DNA from: Frondihabitans sp.
Lineage (GTDB): Bacteria > Actinomycetota > Actinomycetes > Actinomycetales > Microbacteriaceae
Length of the DNA: 10,343 bases
Assembly (NCBI GenBank): GCA_025464735.1
Contig: JAODMX010000247.1
Location: forward strand, 1 to 10,343
Reading direction: 5' to 3'
In this document: positions 1 through 6,288 of the stretch, piece by piece
How the letters are laid out: every line of letters starts with the position of its first letter
Position numbering within the stretch: the stretch's first letter is position 1
The notes under the pieces: model-generated
Database searches by the model: none
Told to the model about the DNA's origin: nothing
What the model saw: only the letters and a program-made list of their open reading frames with translations
Position numbers and translations under genes: made by a program

Positions 1-1
1 C

Positions 2-781
2 TGGTACACGACGTTCGAGCCACACGATCCCCGCTTCGCAGCTCTGCGCGTGGGAGGCCGGCTTACCGGTTCCTCCGCCCTGAAGCTTCTCGGCGCGTGG
101 ATGTGGGCGGCCCATCCGCCGATCACGGTCTCCGTGGCGCAGAACGCTGCTCGCCTCCGTGACGTGAGGGGTGCGCGGACGGTCTACGACCCCGAAGCGG
201 TCACCTCCCGAGGCTCGTACTGGTCCGTGGATCCCCGAGACGCGCTCGTCCGCGCCGTCGTCGAGGCCCGATTCGAGGAGGCCGTCACCCTCTGGGACTG
301 GGCGCTTACCAGCCGCGTGTTCAGCGAGGCCGATCTGGATGAGGTGGCGAGCCGTCTTCCCACGGACGCCCGACGCGTCGTCTCATGGGCAGATGCGGGG
401 TCGGAAAGCCATATCGAGAGCATCGCGCGGGTTCGCTTGATGCAAGCGGGTTACTCCGTGACGACCCAGGAACCTGTCGGGAGTCGGCAGGCCATCGATC
501 TCGTCGTCAACGGGGTCGTCGGCCTCGAGATCGACGGGCACGCATTCCACGCTGAAACCTTCGAATACGATCGCGCCAAAGACCTCGCGATTGCGATCGA
601 GGGTCGCACGCCGCTGCGGGTCAGCTACAAGATGATCAAGAATCGCTGGAGCCGGATCCTTCGGGCCCTCGAGCAGGCCGTGGGCCAGCACCGACTCAGC
701 CGGTGGCGGCCCGTCCCGACGCCCGAACGAGCTCGGCTCGTGAAGCCCCGGGGCCGACGGAAATGGAGATTGGCCGCGTGA
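2..781 (+). CDS. AbiEi-like wHTH / DUF559 (Vsr-like) endonuclease-fold protein, 5'-truncated by window edge
   Basis: The frame is open from base 2 to the TGA at 779-781, so the true start probably lies left of the window. A GTG at 50 would be an internal start giving 243 residues, but the residues before it (WYTTFEPHDPRFAALRVGGR) read as the usual body of this family, where a GW/WY-x-x motif and an AxRxGGRLT segment precede the core. The N-terminal part resembles the winged-helix domain of AbiEi-like antitoxins. The C-terminal part (from about residue 120 counting from the GTG) is a DUF559 / very-short-patch-repair-like nuclease fold: E123 in SHIESIARVRL, D150 in AIDLVV, E160-x-D162-G and a following H, then D174. 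These match the acidic core expected of a PD-(D/E)XK-type enzyme. Many actinobacterial genomes carry several such proteins, and their function is largely unproven. It stands alone here, with no toxin or methylase partner in view, and is convergent with the next gene (23 bases between stops). Confidence 0.8.
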   Translation, partial: WYTTFEPHDPRFAALRVGGRLTGSSALKLLGAWMWAAHPPITVSVAQNAARLRDVRGARTVYDPEAVTSRGSYWSVDPRDALVRAVVEARFEEAVTLWDWALTSRVFSEADLDEVASRLPTDARRVVSWADAGSESHIESIARVRLMQAGYSVTTQEPVGSRQAIDLVVNGVVGLEIDGHAFHAETFEYDRAKDLAIAIEGRTPLRVSYKMIKNRWSRILRALEQAVGQHRLSRWRPVPTPERARLVKPRGRRKWRLAA

Positions 782-804
782 GTCCGCGGCGATGTCCACG
801 CTGC

Positions 805-2007
805 CTAGTCGACCGTCAAGGAGTCAACGGGGACAGAGTCAGTCTCGCCAGCGACGCCATCCTGCGGAATGTCAACCCAGGACGACGACTCCGCACTGGC
901 GAGTACGGCATCGATGATTCGTGCCGACCTCAAGCCGTCGACGAAGGTCGGCAAACCCTCGGGCGACTCACCACGAACCGCTGCGTAGGTGTCAGCCAGG
1001 AACGCCGAGAAGGCGTCGGGGTAGCCCTGAGGATGCCCAGCCGGCACCTGATTCAGACGGGCTTGGTCGGGGGCCGTCCGTCCCTCGTTCCGATGCAGGA
1101 TGGTCGATCCCGCCTCCGAGCCGAGCCAGACCGTCTCCGGTTTCTCCTGGTCGAACACCGCGGATCCCTTGGTGCCGTCGACCTCGACCCAGAGGCGGTT
1201 CTTGCGCCCCGCCGAGACCTGCGAGATCACCGTGTTGGCCGTCGCGCCCGATGCCGTCCGGAAGGTCGCGATGGCGGTGTCCTCCGTCGTGACGGCGACC
1301 TGCGGGGCATCGTCGCGAGACCCGACACCGCCGAACGACGGGCCCGCGGGAGCCGGACGAGTCGGGTAGGTGACGGAGGTGACCGCCGAGACGGAGGTGA
1401 ATCGTTCGCCCGAGATGAACTCGGCCAGGTCGCACCAGTGCGAACCGATGTCGGCGAAGGCTCTCGACGCCCCGCCCGATGTTGCGTCGACACGCCAGCT
1501 CGACGAGAGCGGGTTCAGCAGCCAATCCTGGAGGTAGGAGCCATGGACGAGGGCTACGTCACCGAACTCGCCGGCGAGCCGGCGAGCACGAAGTTCGCGG
1601 ACGAGCGGGTGGTACCGGTAGGCGAACGGGACGGTGGCTACCACGCCGGCCTGCCGAGCGGCCACGACGAGCTCTTCGGCCTGCTCGGTGGTCAGTGCAA
1701 GCGGCTTCTCGCAGACCACGTGGATGCCAGCTGCGATGACAGCGAGCGCGTACGGATGGTGTGTGGCGTTGGGCGTACAAATCTGAACCACGTCTGGCTG
1801 ATCGGCAAGCAGCTCATCGATCGAGACGTAGGCGTGCTCAACGCCCCACTCGGCGGCGGCGGCGGCCGACTTCGAGGCCGACGAACCGAGCACACCGACG
1901 ACGTCCGCGCCGGCGTCCCGTGCCGCCCGCCGATGAACGGCCCCGATCATTCCGGTTCCGATGATCGCCACACGAAGTCCAGGAGGCCGCAGGAAAGACT
2001 CGGACAT
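805..2007 (-). CDS. Gfo/Idh/MocA-family NAD(P)-dependent oxidoreductase
   Basis: The product is a 400-residue cytoplasmic dehydrogenase, the normal length for the family, which oxidises or reduces hydroxyl groups on sugars, inositols and related compounds. Visible motifs are the Rossmann GxGxxG (GTGMIG, residues 17-22), a CTPN strand end at 77-80, the family EKP motif at 100-102 whose Lys contacts substrate and cofactor, and DIGSH at 186-190. The D186/H190 pair has the spacing of the catalytic Asp/His of inositol dehydrogenases. The C-terminal half (about 130-370) fits the alpha/beta substrate domain. The ATG at 2007 is supported by an AAGGAG at 2013-2018 with a 5-base spacer. It is transcribed away from the GntR/UTRA gene and may share its control, but it is not part of the transporter operon. 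The substrate cannot be told from sequence. Confidence 0.92.
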   Translation of the reverse strand: MSESFLRPPGLRVAIIGTGMIGAVHRRAARDAGADVVGVLGSSASKSAAAAAEWGVEHAYVSIDELLADQPDVVQICTPNATHHPYALAVIAAGIHVVCEKPLALTTEQAEELVVAARQAGVVATVPFAYRYHPLVRELRARRLAGEFGDVALVHGSYLQDWLLNPLSSSWRVDATSGGASRAFADIGSHWCDLAEFISGERFTSVSAVTSVTYPTRPAPAGPSFGGVGSRDDAPQVAVTTEDTAIATFRTASGATANTVISQVSAGRKNRLWVEVDGTKGSAVFDQEKPETVWLGSEAGSTILHRNEGRTAPDQARLNQVPAGHPQGYPDAFSAFLADTYAAVRGESPEGLPTFVDGLRSARIIDAVLASAESSSWVDIPQDGVAGETDSVPVDSLTVD

Positions 2008-2043
2008 GGGGACTCCTTCGTACTCATGGGGATCTACCCCCTT

Positions 2044-2072
2044 GATCTAACCAGACTTCTGCCGACTGTCAA
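2044..2072 (-). promoter_or_regulatory. Sigma70-like promoter of the oxidoreductase gene
   Basis: On the minus strand a perfect -35 hexamer TTGACA (2067-2072) is followed after exactly 17 bases by TAGATC (2044-2049), a weaker -10 that keeps the leading TA. A start near 2037 would give a leader of about 30 bases with the AAGGAG ribosome site inside it. The rest of the 223-base divergent region holds a small perfect inverted repeat CCCCG-AAA-CGGGG (2122-2134), which could be an operator. The hexamer match is seen; promoter activity is inferred. Confidence 0.6.
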
Positions 2073-2182
2073 TCAAAAGTCCCTGTCGCAACGTCAAAAG
2101 TGCGGCGACACGCCAAGCGAACCCCGAAACGGGGACGTAACAAGACGGCACCCGCTGCCGAAACACCCGTGGGTTAGAACCG

Positions 2183-2198
2183 TTACACAGTGTTAATT
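2183..2198. promoter_or_regulatory. Candidate operator dyad upstream of the GntR/UTRA gene
   Basis: The segment TTACACAGTGTTAATT contains the perfect odd-length palindrome ACACAGTGT (2185-2193) and lies 33 to 48 bases before the regulator start, where an autoregulatory operator or promoter would sit. I could not find a convincing -35/-10 pair for the regulator. A short motif like its reverse strand (TGTAAxGG) recurs near 3256-3264 in the monooxygenase leader, which would fit one regulator acting at both places, but the match is short and could be chance. Confidence 0.25.
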
Positions 2199-2230
2199 CG
2201 GGTACTGCCATCTGGACTGGAGTTCTTCCC

Positions 2231-3013
2231 GTGATTTCTTCACCTGCGAAACCGACGGACTCGCGTCGTCCGCCTTCCAATCAGACTCGACGCGCCTACG
2301 AAATGGTGCGGTCCCTGATCCGCTCAGGAGTGCTCGTGAACAGCGAGCAGCTCATCGAAGACGAACTCGTCAAGATGTTCGACCTTCCCCGCGTCAGCAT
2401 CCGACAGGCCCTGGTCCAACTCGCCAACGAAGGCCTCGTCATCCGACAGCGCCACATCGGCACCCGCGTCAGCCATCCCTACTACCAGATTCCGGTAGAT
2501 GACATTCTTCCCCGCGAGGCTCCTCCCGGATTCATGATCCGAACTCTCGACGACCGGCTGGTCCGATCCATGCCGTGGATTCGAGAGAACCTGGGCGTGG
2601 ACGATGATGTGGTGGGCATGATCGAGCACGTCTTCGAGCACACCACGGGCGACGGATCCGAACCCATCGGCGTGAGGATCGCCTACTACCGCAAGGAGTG
2701 CACACAACCGGCCTCGTGGGCGACCTGCCCGAGCCTGGCCGTCGGCTTCCTGCGTGCCTTCGGCAAGCCACTCGGCCTCGTCGAAACCATCGTCGACGCA
2801 GTGGCATCCGACGAAGACACAGCGCGGATGCTTCATCTGGCTCCCGGCGCGACGGTCCTGATGCGGGAGCAGAAGCTGTACGACATCGACGGAGACGTCC
2901 AGGAGTACGCCTTCTCGCATTATCGGCCGGACCGCGTGTCGTTCCCGATCACGCACATCCACACGGAAGCCCCCGCACGGGCATTCGCCTCGTCCGAGCG
3001 GAAGCTTGCGTAG
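2231..3013 (+). CDS. GntR-family transcriptional regulator with UTRA (HutC-type) effector domain
   Basis: The protein has 260 residues, typical of the HutC subfamily. Residues about 18-82 form a GntR winged helix: the AYEMVRSLI helix, a short LIEDELVKMF helix, the recognition region LPRVSIRQALVQLANEGLV (52-70), and the wing around IRQRHIGTRV (71-80). Residues about 95-245 fit a UTRA ligand-binding domain, including the late GATVLMREQKLYDIDG segment (206-221) that marks this fold. UTRA domains bind small metabolites, often sugar phosphates, amino acids or other imported substrates, and change DNA binding. The GTG start at 2231 has a GGAG at 2219-2222 with an 8-base spacer. It sits between the divergent dehydrogenase and the transporter-monooxygenase operon and is the natural candidate regulator of both. 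Target sites and ligand are unknown. Confidence 0.92.
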   Translation: MISSPAKPTDSRRPPSNQTRRAYEMVRSLIRSGVLVNSEQLIEDELVKMFDLPRVSIRQALVQLANEGLVIRQRHIGTRVSHPYYQIPVDDILPREAPPGFMIRTLDDRLVRSMPWIRENLGVDDDVVGMIEHVFEHTTGDGSEPIGVRIAYYRKECTQPASWATCPSLAVGFLRAFGKPLGLVETIVDAVASDEDTARMLHLAPGATVLMREQKLYDIDGDVQEYAFSHYRPDRVSFPITHIHTEAPARAFASSERKLA

Positions 3014-3034
3014 CTGCGAGCGCATCACCACGGT

Positions 3035-3068
3035 CGAAGCCGTCCTCCCCTCCCGGAGGGCGGCTTCG
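3035..3068 (+). terminator. Strong stem-loop after the regulator gene, probable terminator or attenuator
   Basis: Left arm 3035-3048 pairs with right arm 3055-3068 over 14 bp, with one G-T wobble (3043/3060) and a 6-base CCTCCC loop. It begins 22 bases after the regulator stop codon. No T-run follows the stem, as in many actinobacterial hairpin terminators. It could end the regulator transcript or attenuate read-through into the monooxygenase operon. The pairing is seen directly; termination is inferred. Confidence 0.6.
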
Positions 3069-3166
3069 CCGTTCCACGCGAGCGTCACCACTTCCGAGCC
3101 AGCTTCATCACCCCACGCCAGCTTCGCTCCACGAAGCCGACTTCGCCTTCGTAACCGTCCCGCCTT

Positions 3167-3171
3167 GGAGG
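3167..3171 (+). promoter_or_regulatory. Strong ribosome site GGAGG giving an alternative, upstream start at 3177
   Basis: GGAGG is followed after AATTA by an ATG at 3177-3179, an almost ideal initiation region. That ATG is in frame with the monooxygenase and no stop intervenes, so initiation here would add 55 residues (beginning MLRIATSSQR) and give a 491-residue protein. The added residues do not look like the start of this family, whose members begin close to the MFHLGWF strand. It may be a real extended form, a translated leader or a chance site. Confidence 0.4.
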
Positions 3172-3341
3172 AATTAATGCTGCGGATAGCCACCAGTTCA
3201 CAGCGGAAAGCCCTGGAAACCCTCTACTTCCGGGCGCCAGCCGTGCGTAATCGAATTGTAAAGGGGACGAAAACGCAGGAGCGGAAGCCGCAACGAGACT
3301 CATGTCACGGCACACCAGACAGTTTCGGAAGGCACTCACAC

Positions 3342-4652
3342 ATGTTTCACCTCGGTTGGTTCTTGGGCAACGGATTCGGTATCCAGCCGTGGCACGGCAC
3401 CTACGCCGGCACGAGCATGACGGACTGGACGAAGCCGGATCTCTACCGAGACTTGACGAGCAGCCTCGAGCGCGGCGGCTACGACTACGTCTTCATCGAA
3501 GACACGGCGATGGTCGAAGACACCTACCAGGGCACCGCGGAACACGCGCTCAGCAAGGGGCAGATGGCGCCGAAGAACGACCCGATGCCGCTGGTGCCGT
3601 TGATGGTGCAGGGGTCGAAGCACATCGGGATCATCTCCACGATCTCGACGACTCAGTACCCGCCCTATCTGGCAGCACGTCAGGGCGTCACTCTCGACCA
3701 TCTGACCGACGGTCGGTTCGGGATGAACATCGTCACGAGCGTCACGCACCGGGTCGGTCAGAACTTCGGGTATGACAGGCTGCCGCCGCATGACGAACGC
3801 TACGCCCGGGCCGAGGAGTGGATGGACGTCGTCTCGAAGCTCTGGAATTCCTGGGAGGACGACGCCCTGGTCCACGATCAGGAGAACGTCGTGTACGCGG
3901 ATCACACGAAGGTCCACACGATCGACCACAGTGGCACGCACTTCAAGGTGCGCGGCCCGCTGAACACGATTCCGGGCCCGCAACGGCGCCCGGTGATCGC
4001 TCAGGCCGGCAATTCCATCCCGGGGCGGGAGATTGCGGCGCGCAACGCCGACACAATGCTCGCCATGGGGCACAGCGTCGCGCAGATGAAAGCGTTCCGC
4101 GACGACATGCGGAAGCGTGCGGCCGCCCACGGCCGCAATCCGGACGACCTGAAGGTGATGTTCCTGGTGACCCCGATGCTCGGCGAGACCGACGAACATG
4201 CCTGGGAACGCGAGCGGGCCCGCGTCGCCCGGGCCTCCACGCCCGAGGCGATCGCCGAGGTGCTCTGGAATCTCTCCTATGTCTCGGGTGGCGAGGTCGA
4301 TTTCTCGAAGTTCGACCTCGACGCGAAGATGCCCGACATCGTCGGCAATGGCGAGCAGTCGTCGATGCGTCAGTACGTCACCGGCAACGAAGAGAAGACG
4401 CTCCGCGAGGTAGTGACCGGGATCCGGCAGATCGGTGATCTCGGCCTCATCGGATCCTCCGACACCGTCGCCGAGAAGATGGGCGAGATCATGGAGGAGG
4501 TGGGTGGCGACGGCTTCCTCTTCTTCCCGGAGATGACCCGACGAACGATCTCGGAGTACGCCGACGGGCTGAGTCCAGCCCTGCGCCGTCGTGGGCTCAT
4601 CCGCGACTCCTACGAGTTCGACACCTTCCGCGAGAACCTGCTGGCGTTCTGA
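3342..4652 (+). CDS. FMN-dependent monooxygenase, NtaA/DmoA/SnaA branch of the luciferase-like family
   Basis: With the ATG at 3342 the protein has 436 residues, normal for this branch of TIM-barrel flavin monooxygenases, which use free FMNH2 and O2 to oxidise C-N or C-S bonds in small substrates. Family marks are the first strand MFHLGWFLGN, the EDTAMVEDTYQGT segment (53-65), LTDGRFGMNIVTS (121-133), NFG followed by HDERYARAEEW (141-160), FKVRGPLN (201-208), the flavin-phosphate region around QAGNSIPG (221-228), and the C-terminal GLIGSSDTVAEKM and DGFLFF segments. I chose 3342 because the family starts there and GGAAGG at 3327-3332 precedes it by 9 bases; an in-frame ATG at 3177 has a stronger ribosome site. 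The stop overlaps the next start by one base (TGATG), so it is translationally coupled to the ATPase gene. Substrate is undetermined; aminopolycarboxylates and organosulfur compounds are precedents. A partner flavin reductase is required but not in view. Confidence 0.9.
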   Translation: MFHLGWFLGNGFGIQPWHGTYAGTSMTDWTKPDLYRDLTSSLERGGYDYVFIEDTAMVEDTYQGTAEHALSKGQMAPKNDPMPLVPLMVQGSKHIGIISTISTTQYPPYLAARQGVTLDHLTDGRFGMNIVTSVTHRVGQNFGYDRLPPHDERYARAEEWMDVVSKLWNSWEDDALVHDQENVVYADHTKVHTIDHSGTHFKVRGPLNTIPGPQRRPVIAQAGNSIPGREIAARNADTMLAMGHSVAQMKAFRDDMRKRAAAHGRNPDDLKVMFLVTPMLGETDEHAWERERARVARASTPEAIAEVLWNLSYVSGGEVDFSKFDLDAKMPDIVGNGEQSSMRQYVTGNEEKTLREVVTGIRQIGDLGLIGSSDTVAEKMGEIMEEVGGDGFLFFPEMTRRTISEYADGLSPALRRRGLIRDSYEFDTFRENLLAF

Positions 4653-5530
4653 TGTCATCGACGACCGTCGCGCCCGAGGTGCGCACGACGAGCACCAAGC
4701 CCATGCTGGTGCTGAAGAATCTCTCGGTGTCCTACGACGGAAAATCCGCCGTCCAGGATGTGACCTTCTCGATCTCGTCCGGCCAGCGCTGCGCGATCAT
4801 TGGAGAATCCGGATCCGGTAAGACCACCGTCTGCATGGCGATCTCGGGTTTCCTGCCGCGCAACGCCGGCATCTCCTCCACCGAGCGCTCGTTTCAGGGC
4901 GTCCCGATCGGGGCGACGAAGCAGAAGACACTCATCGCCCCGCGCGTGCCCGGCGTTGTGACGATCTTCCAGGACGCCATGTCGTCACTCGATCCCGTCG
5001 CGACGATCGGCAAGCAGTTCCGCGCCGTGCTCTCGGGCGTTCGGAAGACGAGTGAGAGGGAGGCCATCGAGCGGAGCGAGGTGATCCTCAAGTCGGTTGG
5101 TCTCCACGATGTCTCGCGCATCTGGAAGTCGTCCGCCGCGAAGCTCTCCGGCGGCATGCGGCAGCGCGTGATGATCGCGCTCGCGCTCGCTGCCGAACCT
5201 CAGCTCGTGATCGCCGACGAGCCGACGAGCGCCCTTGATGCTTCGCTCGCTCGAGAGACCATGGAGGTGCTTTCCGAACTGACCGCCACGACCGGCGCGG
5301 CACTCCTCATCGTCTCCCACGACATCGCCCTCTGCGCCCGCTACGTCGACCACCTGGTGGTCATGAAGGACGGTCGCGTCGTCGAGAGCATGACCCCCCA
5401 AGAGCTCGCCGCACTCGCGCCGGGTTCGTCGTATGGAAGAGGGCTCCTCGACAGCATCCCCACCCTTGCCAACTGGGACGTCGACCGCCTCCGGACCATC
5501 GAGACGGCGCGGGAGGCACGGAGTGCTTGA
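4652..5530 (+). CDS. ABC transporter ATP-binding protein (DppD/OppD-type), PepT family importer
   Basis: This 292-residue ATPase is the first of the pair that powers the importer. In order: Walker A GESGSGKT (51-58), Q-loop Gln107 in IFQD, signature LSGGM (165-169), Walker B LVIADE (185-190), D-loop SALD (193-196) and switch His223 in VSHD. All catalytic residues are present. It is somewhat shorter than typical DppD/OppD (about 320-340) and lacks the usual C-terminal oligopeptide/dipeptide tail with its cysteine cluster. The first 17 residues are a loose lead-in, so MLVLKNLS at residue 18 is an alternative start, but the TGATG overlap with the monooxygenase stop favours coupling at 4652. It overlaps the second ATPase by 8 bases. 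Confidence 0.93.
   Translation: MSSTTVAPEVRTTSTKPMLVLKNLSVSYDGKSAVQDVTFSISSGQRCAIIGESGSGKTTVCMAISGFLPRNAGISSTERSFQGVPIGATKQKTLIAPRVPGVVTIFQDAMSSLDPVATIGKQFRAVLSGVRKTSEREAIERSEVILKSVGLHDVSRIWKSSAAKLSGGMRQRVMIALALAAEPQLVIADEPTSALDASLARETMEVLSELTATTGAALLIVSHDIALCARYVDHLVVMKDGRVVESMTPQELAALAPGSSYGRGLLDSIPTLANWDVDRLRTIETAREARSA
5511..5516 (+). promoter_or_regulatory. Ribosome site fixing the second ATPase start at GTG 5523
   Basis: GGGAGG lies inside the end of the first ATPase gene, six bases before GTG 5523-5525. The frame is open further left, to an ATG at 5433, but translation from there would add about 30 low-complexity residues ahead of the usual ABC first strand. The ribosome site and the homology boundary agree on 5523. 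Confidence 0.75.
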
Positions 5531-6278
5531 TTTCGAGAAGGTCACGAGGGTTTTCCGGTCCGGTGGTGAGTCGCACACGGCTCTGGACGAGGTGAGCCTC
5601 TCGCTCGACGAGTCGCAGCGAATCGGAATCATCGGCGAATCAGGATCCGGGAAATCCACCCTCGTCAGAATGGCGCTCGGTCTCGATCGCCCCACCTCGG
5701 GCCGCGTCGCCTACCAGGGCAAGAACATCCACGAGTTCTCCCAGGCCGAGTGGCTCGGCTACCGCCGGGCCATCCAGTGGATCGGTCAAGATACCGGGGG
5801 CGCGTTCAACCCGCGCTGGTCCGTTCGGAAGTCGATGATGAGGGTCAACACGACCCTCTGCAACCTCACCATCTCAGACGCCACCTCCCGAATCGAGTCG
5901 CTGACCGCGCAGATGGGGCTCGACACGGCGCTCCTGGATCACAAACCGGCGGCGCTCTCGGGCGGCCAGCGACAACGGTTCGCCATCGTACGAGCCGTCC
6001 TTCCCGAGCCGAAGGTCCTGCTGGCCGACGAGGCCGTCTCCGCTCTCGATGTCTCGGTTCAGGGCACGGTGCTCAACCTCCTCAAGGAGTACTGCGAGAA
6101 CACCGAGTGCGCCCTGCTCTTCGTCTCGCACGGCCTGCCCACGACGGCGTTCATGACCCACGACGTCGTCGTGATGAAGAACGGAGTCATCGTCGAGTCC
6201 GGTGCCACCCGGCGGGTCCTCGAAGAACCGTCCCACGACTACACGCGCCAGCTCATCGACGCCTACACGTACGCCTGA
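5523..6278 (+). CDS. ABC transporter ATP-binding protein (DppF/OppF-type), PepT family importer
   Basis: From the GTG at 5523 this is a 251-residue ATPase, partner of the preceding one. Motifs: Walker A GESGSGKS (38-45), Q-loop Gln89, signature LSGGQ (145-149), Walker B VLLADE (165-170), D-loop SALD (173-176) and switch His203. Two positions differ from the usual consensus: the residue after the Walker B Glu is Ala171 (DEA instead of DEP), and the one after the switch His is Gly204 (SHG instead of SHD). The catalytic Glu170 and His203 remain. It stops at the core domain and lacks the oligo/dipeptide C-terminal extension with its cysteines, so it is much shorter than typical DppF (about 320). 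The permease gene follows after 10 bases, with its ribosome site overlapping this stop codon. Confidence 0.92.
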   Translation: MLDFEKVTRVFRSGGESHTALDEVSLSLDESQRIGIIGESGSGKSTLVRMALGLDRPTSGRVAYQGKNIHEFSQAEWLGYRRAIQWIGQDTGGAFNPRWSVRKSMMRVNTTLCNLTISDATSRIESLTAQMGLDTALLDHKPAALSGGQRQRFAIVRAVLPEPKVLLADEAVSALDVSVQGTVLNLLKEYCENTECALLFVSHGLPTTAFMTHDVVVMKNGVIVESGATRRVLEEPSHDYTRQLIDAYTYA

Positions 6279-6288
6279 GGAGACCGAC

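Larger units (their letters stand above)
3014..3341 (+). other. 328-base non-coding leader between regulator and first monooxygenase
   Basis: No convincing independent gene lies here, although the monooxygenase frame stays open leftward to 3006. The stretch holds a 14-bp hairpin (3035-3068) and repeated short arms: CGAAGCCG at 3035-3042 and 3132-3139, CGGCTTCG at 3061-3068, and GCCAGCTTC at 3098-3106 and 3117-3125. It also has a GCTTCG/CGAAGC hairpin at 3121-3137, an 8-bp stem with one bulged base at 3210-3235, and a GCGG/CCGC mini-hairpin at 3281-3291. A promoter for the operon probably lies in it. The best guess, TTCCGG (3228-3233) 17 bases before TCGAAT (3251-3256), is weak. I do not recognise any known riboswitch class in it. 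Confidence 0.5.

Noticed and set aside
703..2196. A 497-codon plus-strand open frame opposite the dehydrogenase gene
   Set aside because: It is Arg/Gly-rich with no recognisable domain and lies antisense to a gene with a full set of family motifs and its own promoter. Long antisense frames are expected in high-GC DNA.
3098..3151. CRISPR-like or iteron repeats made of GCCAGCTTC and CTTCG units
   Set aside because: The units are 5-9 bases, irregularly spaced and few; they do not form an array and are better explained as hairpin arms or chance.
2324..3193. A 289-codon minus-strand open frame opposite the regulator
   Set aside because: It is antisense to a clear GntR/UTRA gene and has no domain signature.
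3014..3341. A known riboswitch (SAM, guanidine, cobalamin, FMN types) or cysteine-rich leader peptide ahead of the monooxygenase
   Set aside because: I looked for the conserved cores of these classes and for a short frame with clustered Cys codons and found none, so only an unclassified structured leader is reported.
3336..4658. A 440-codon minus-strand open frame opposite the first monooxygenase
   Set aside because: Its composition (rich in Arg, Val, Asp, His) is that of a shadow frame; no motif or ribosome site supports it.
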